Made by a program: the position numbers and the translations under genes. A stretch of DNA of 64,000 nt from Wuchereria bancrofti (lineage: Eukaryota > Nematoda > Chromadorea > Rhabditida > Onchocercidae): contig SSBO01000009.1 in assembly GCA_005281725.1 (NCBI GenBank), positions 11,093,362-11,157,361 on the forward strand. The letters run 5' to 3'. Shown one piece after another: positions 62,401-64,000 of the stretch (position 1 is the stretch's first letter; each line of letters opens with the position of its first letter). The notes beneath the pieces are model-generated. The model was not told where the DNA came from and did not search any database. It saw only the letters and a list, made by a program, of their open reading frames with translations.

Positions 62401-62618
62401 CACTGTTGTTTTATTATACTATTGCTTCTGTTAATAAGGGAAATATATTCCTGTGTTACTCCGCACATTTATATCTACATAAAACAAATCTTCCCGAGAT
62501 CAGCAATCCTCTCCCAAAATAAAAAATTTTTCAACTCCAGAAGGTGTGATCTGGTTGCTTCCATACATCAACAACAGGTGTTTTATTTTTCAAGTTTCGA
62601 AAATTAAGTTTTGTCTTT

Positions 62619-62659
62619 AATGAATTACTGTCTTCAAGTTTTGAAGACAGTAATTCATT
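62619..62659. repeat. perfect 19-bp inverted repeat, 3-base loop
   Basis: Arms 62619-62637 (aatgaattactgtcttcaa) and 62641-62659 are exact reverse complements, separated by gtt. Only one arm is present at the paralogous place (about 51040). Confidence 0.9.
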
Positions 62660-62705
62660 CAAAATAGTTATAGCTTCCAAATCTTTTTCAATGTCATATA
62701 GCATT

Positions 62706-62762
62706 GTTTGTCGCTTACAGAATTGATCGAACTTACAGAGATTATTGGATCATTAAAAATAG
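62706..62762 (+). pseudogene. second relic of cathepsin exon 9
   Basis: TYRDYWIIKN in one frame, ending at AAAAATAG followed by ATTTG, so the donor GT is lost. It is closely related to the relic at 51085-51150, and both lie in the same order with the same flanks. Confidence 0.7.
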
Positions 62763-63124
62763 ATTTGTTTTATATAATAATAATTAACTAATCACTTCTA
62801 CAAGCATTCAGCGACTTGTCTTACAATATGAATAAAGAAAGTTAGTTGGAGGTAACTTAAAACAACCCGTTAAATGGCCTGGTTTAATGTAGATTTTAAT
62901 ACAGCATGCCGGTTGGTATGCCATAAAAAAAATTCTGACAAGAAATTTCACTTTTATCTGACAAAAAAATTTTCTGGCTGAAATAAACATTCATTTTTCT
63001 TCCTTTTCATGTCGCATATTCGCACATCAAAAATTTATTAAGCATTCCTAGCGCATGCATCACAGGTCAAAACTTGGTGCAACAAATATCACAATAACAA
63101 ACACCAAATCAAATTTAATTAGTG

Positions 63125-64000
<876 letters not shown>

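Larger units (their letters stand above)
58159..62540 (+). mobile_element. decayed Pao/BEL-type LTR element
   Basis: It reads rightwards. A long 5' LTR-like part (58159-59225, TGCTGCGCG .. ATCACGACA) is followed after two bases by a primer-binding site, then gag, zinc-knuckle, protease and start-of-reverse-transcriptase remnants. At about 62400 the reverse transcriptase breaks off into sequence (62405-62540) that repeats 58606-58740 of the 5' LTR, so the rest of pol is gone and a partial 3' LTR remains. Stops are frequent throughout. A 26-bp duplication lies at about 59012-59066. No target duplication could be identified. Confidence 0.8.
62541..63124. other. 3' flank of copy E
   Basis: It contains the hairpin and exon 9 relic listed separately, then a stretch (62790-62930) matching the 3' flank of copy A. 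No gene. Confidence 0.6.

Overview
The window looks like nuclear DNA of a parasitic nematode, most likely a filarial or related spirurid worm. It is very AT-rich, its genes are split by many short introns with canonical GT..AG ends, and it carries Pao/BEL-type LTR retrotransposons. It also holds a family of about 393-residue cathepsin-L-like proteases with a long prodomain and the active-site block CGSCYAF, which I associate with filarial worms. The species assignment is inference. Exon coordinates were assembled by hand from splice sites, phase and family conservation; none has transcript support here.

Left third (1-26.5 kb): a secreted hemopexin-like protein (+, 2004-4692) converges on a complete 14-exon GH35 beta-galactosidase (-, 7919-14797). 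The galactosidase has a minisatellite in one intron and a 32-bp tandem array overlapping its stop codon. A 5.8-kb Pao/BEL element (16889-22671, reading leftwards) follows, with both LTRs, a 5-bp target duplication, a primer-binding site, broken gag, protease and integrase and env-like reading frames, but no reverse transcriptase. Next is a compact five-exon TMEM41-type VTT membrane protein (-, 24498-26532).

Middle (26.5-41 kb): mostly non-coding, with small tandem repeats and one divergent SIX-class homeobox gene (-, 33977-36391). Its exons share one phase, but one splice junction is non-canonical, and an 87-nt in-frame exon-like segment lies in the last intron.

Right third (41-64 kb): a cluster of cathepsin-L-like genes. 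Copy A (+, 41062-44537) is interrupted by a 682-base assembly gap. Copy B (-, 47226-50504) and copy C (-, 53112-56350) are complete. An orphan first exon D lies at 57636-57694, and copy E runs off the right edge. Two relic exons and duplicated flanks show how the cluster grew. All three copies in which it can be read use a 10-nt microexon that is needed to keep the frame. LTR elements of the same general type as the left-hand one have invaded the cluster: a solo LTR at 45163-45768 with a visible empty site at a paralogous position, a truncated LTR at 56916, and a badly decayed element at 58159-62540. The proteases probably act in the gut or lysosome or are secreted; a TGATAA motif conserved upstream of every first exon would fit GATA-factor control.

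I found no RNA gene, CRISPR array or operon-like arrangement. The most unusual items are the obligatory microexon, the antisense exon-like segment duplicated inside cathepsin introns, the possible alternative homeodomain exon, and the tandem array that overlaps a stop codon.
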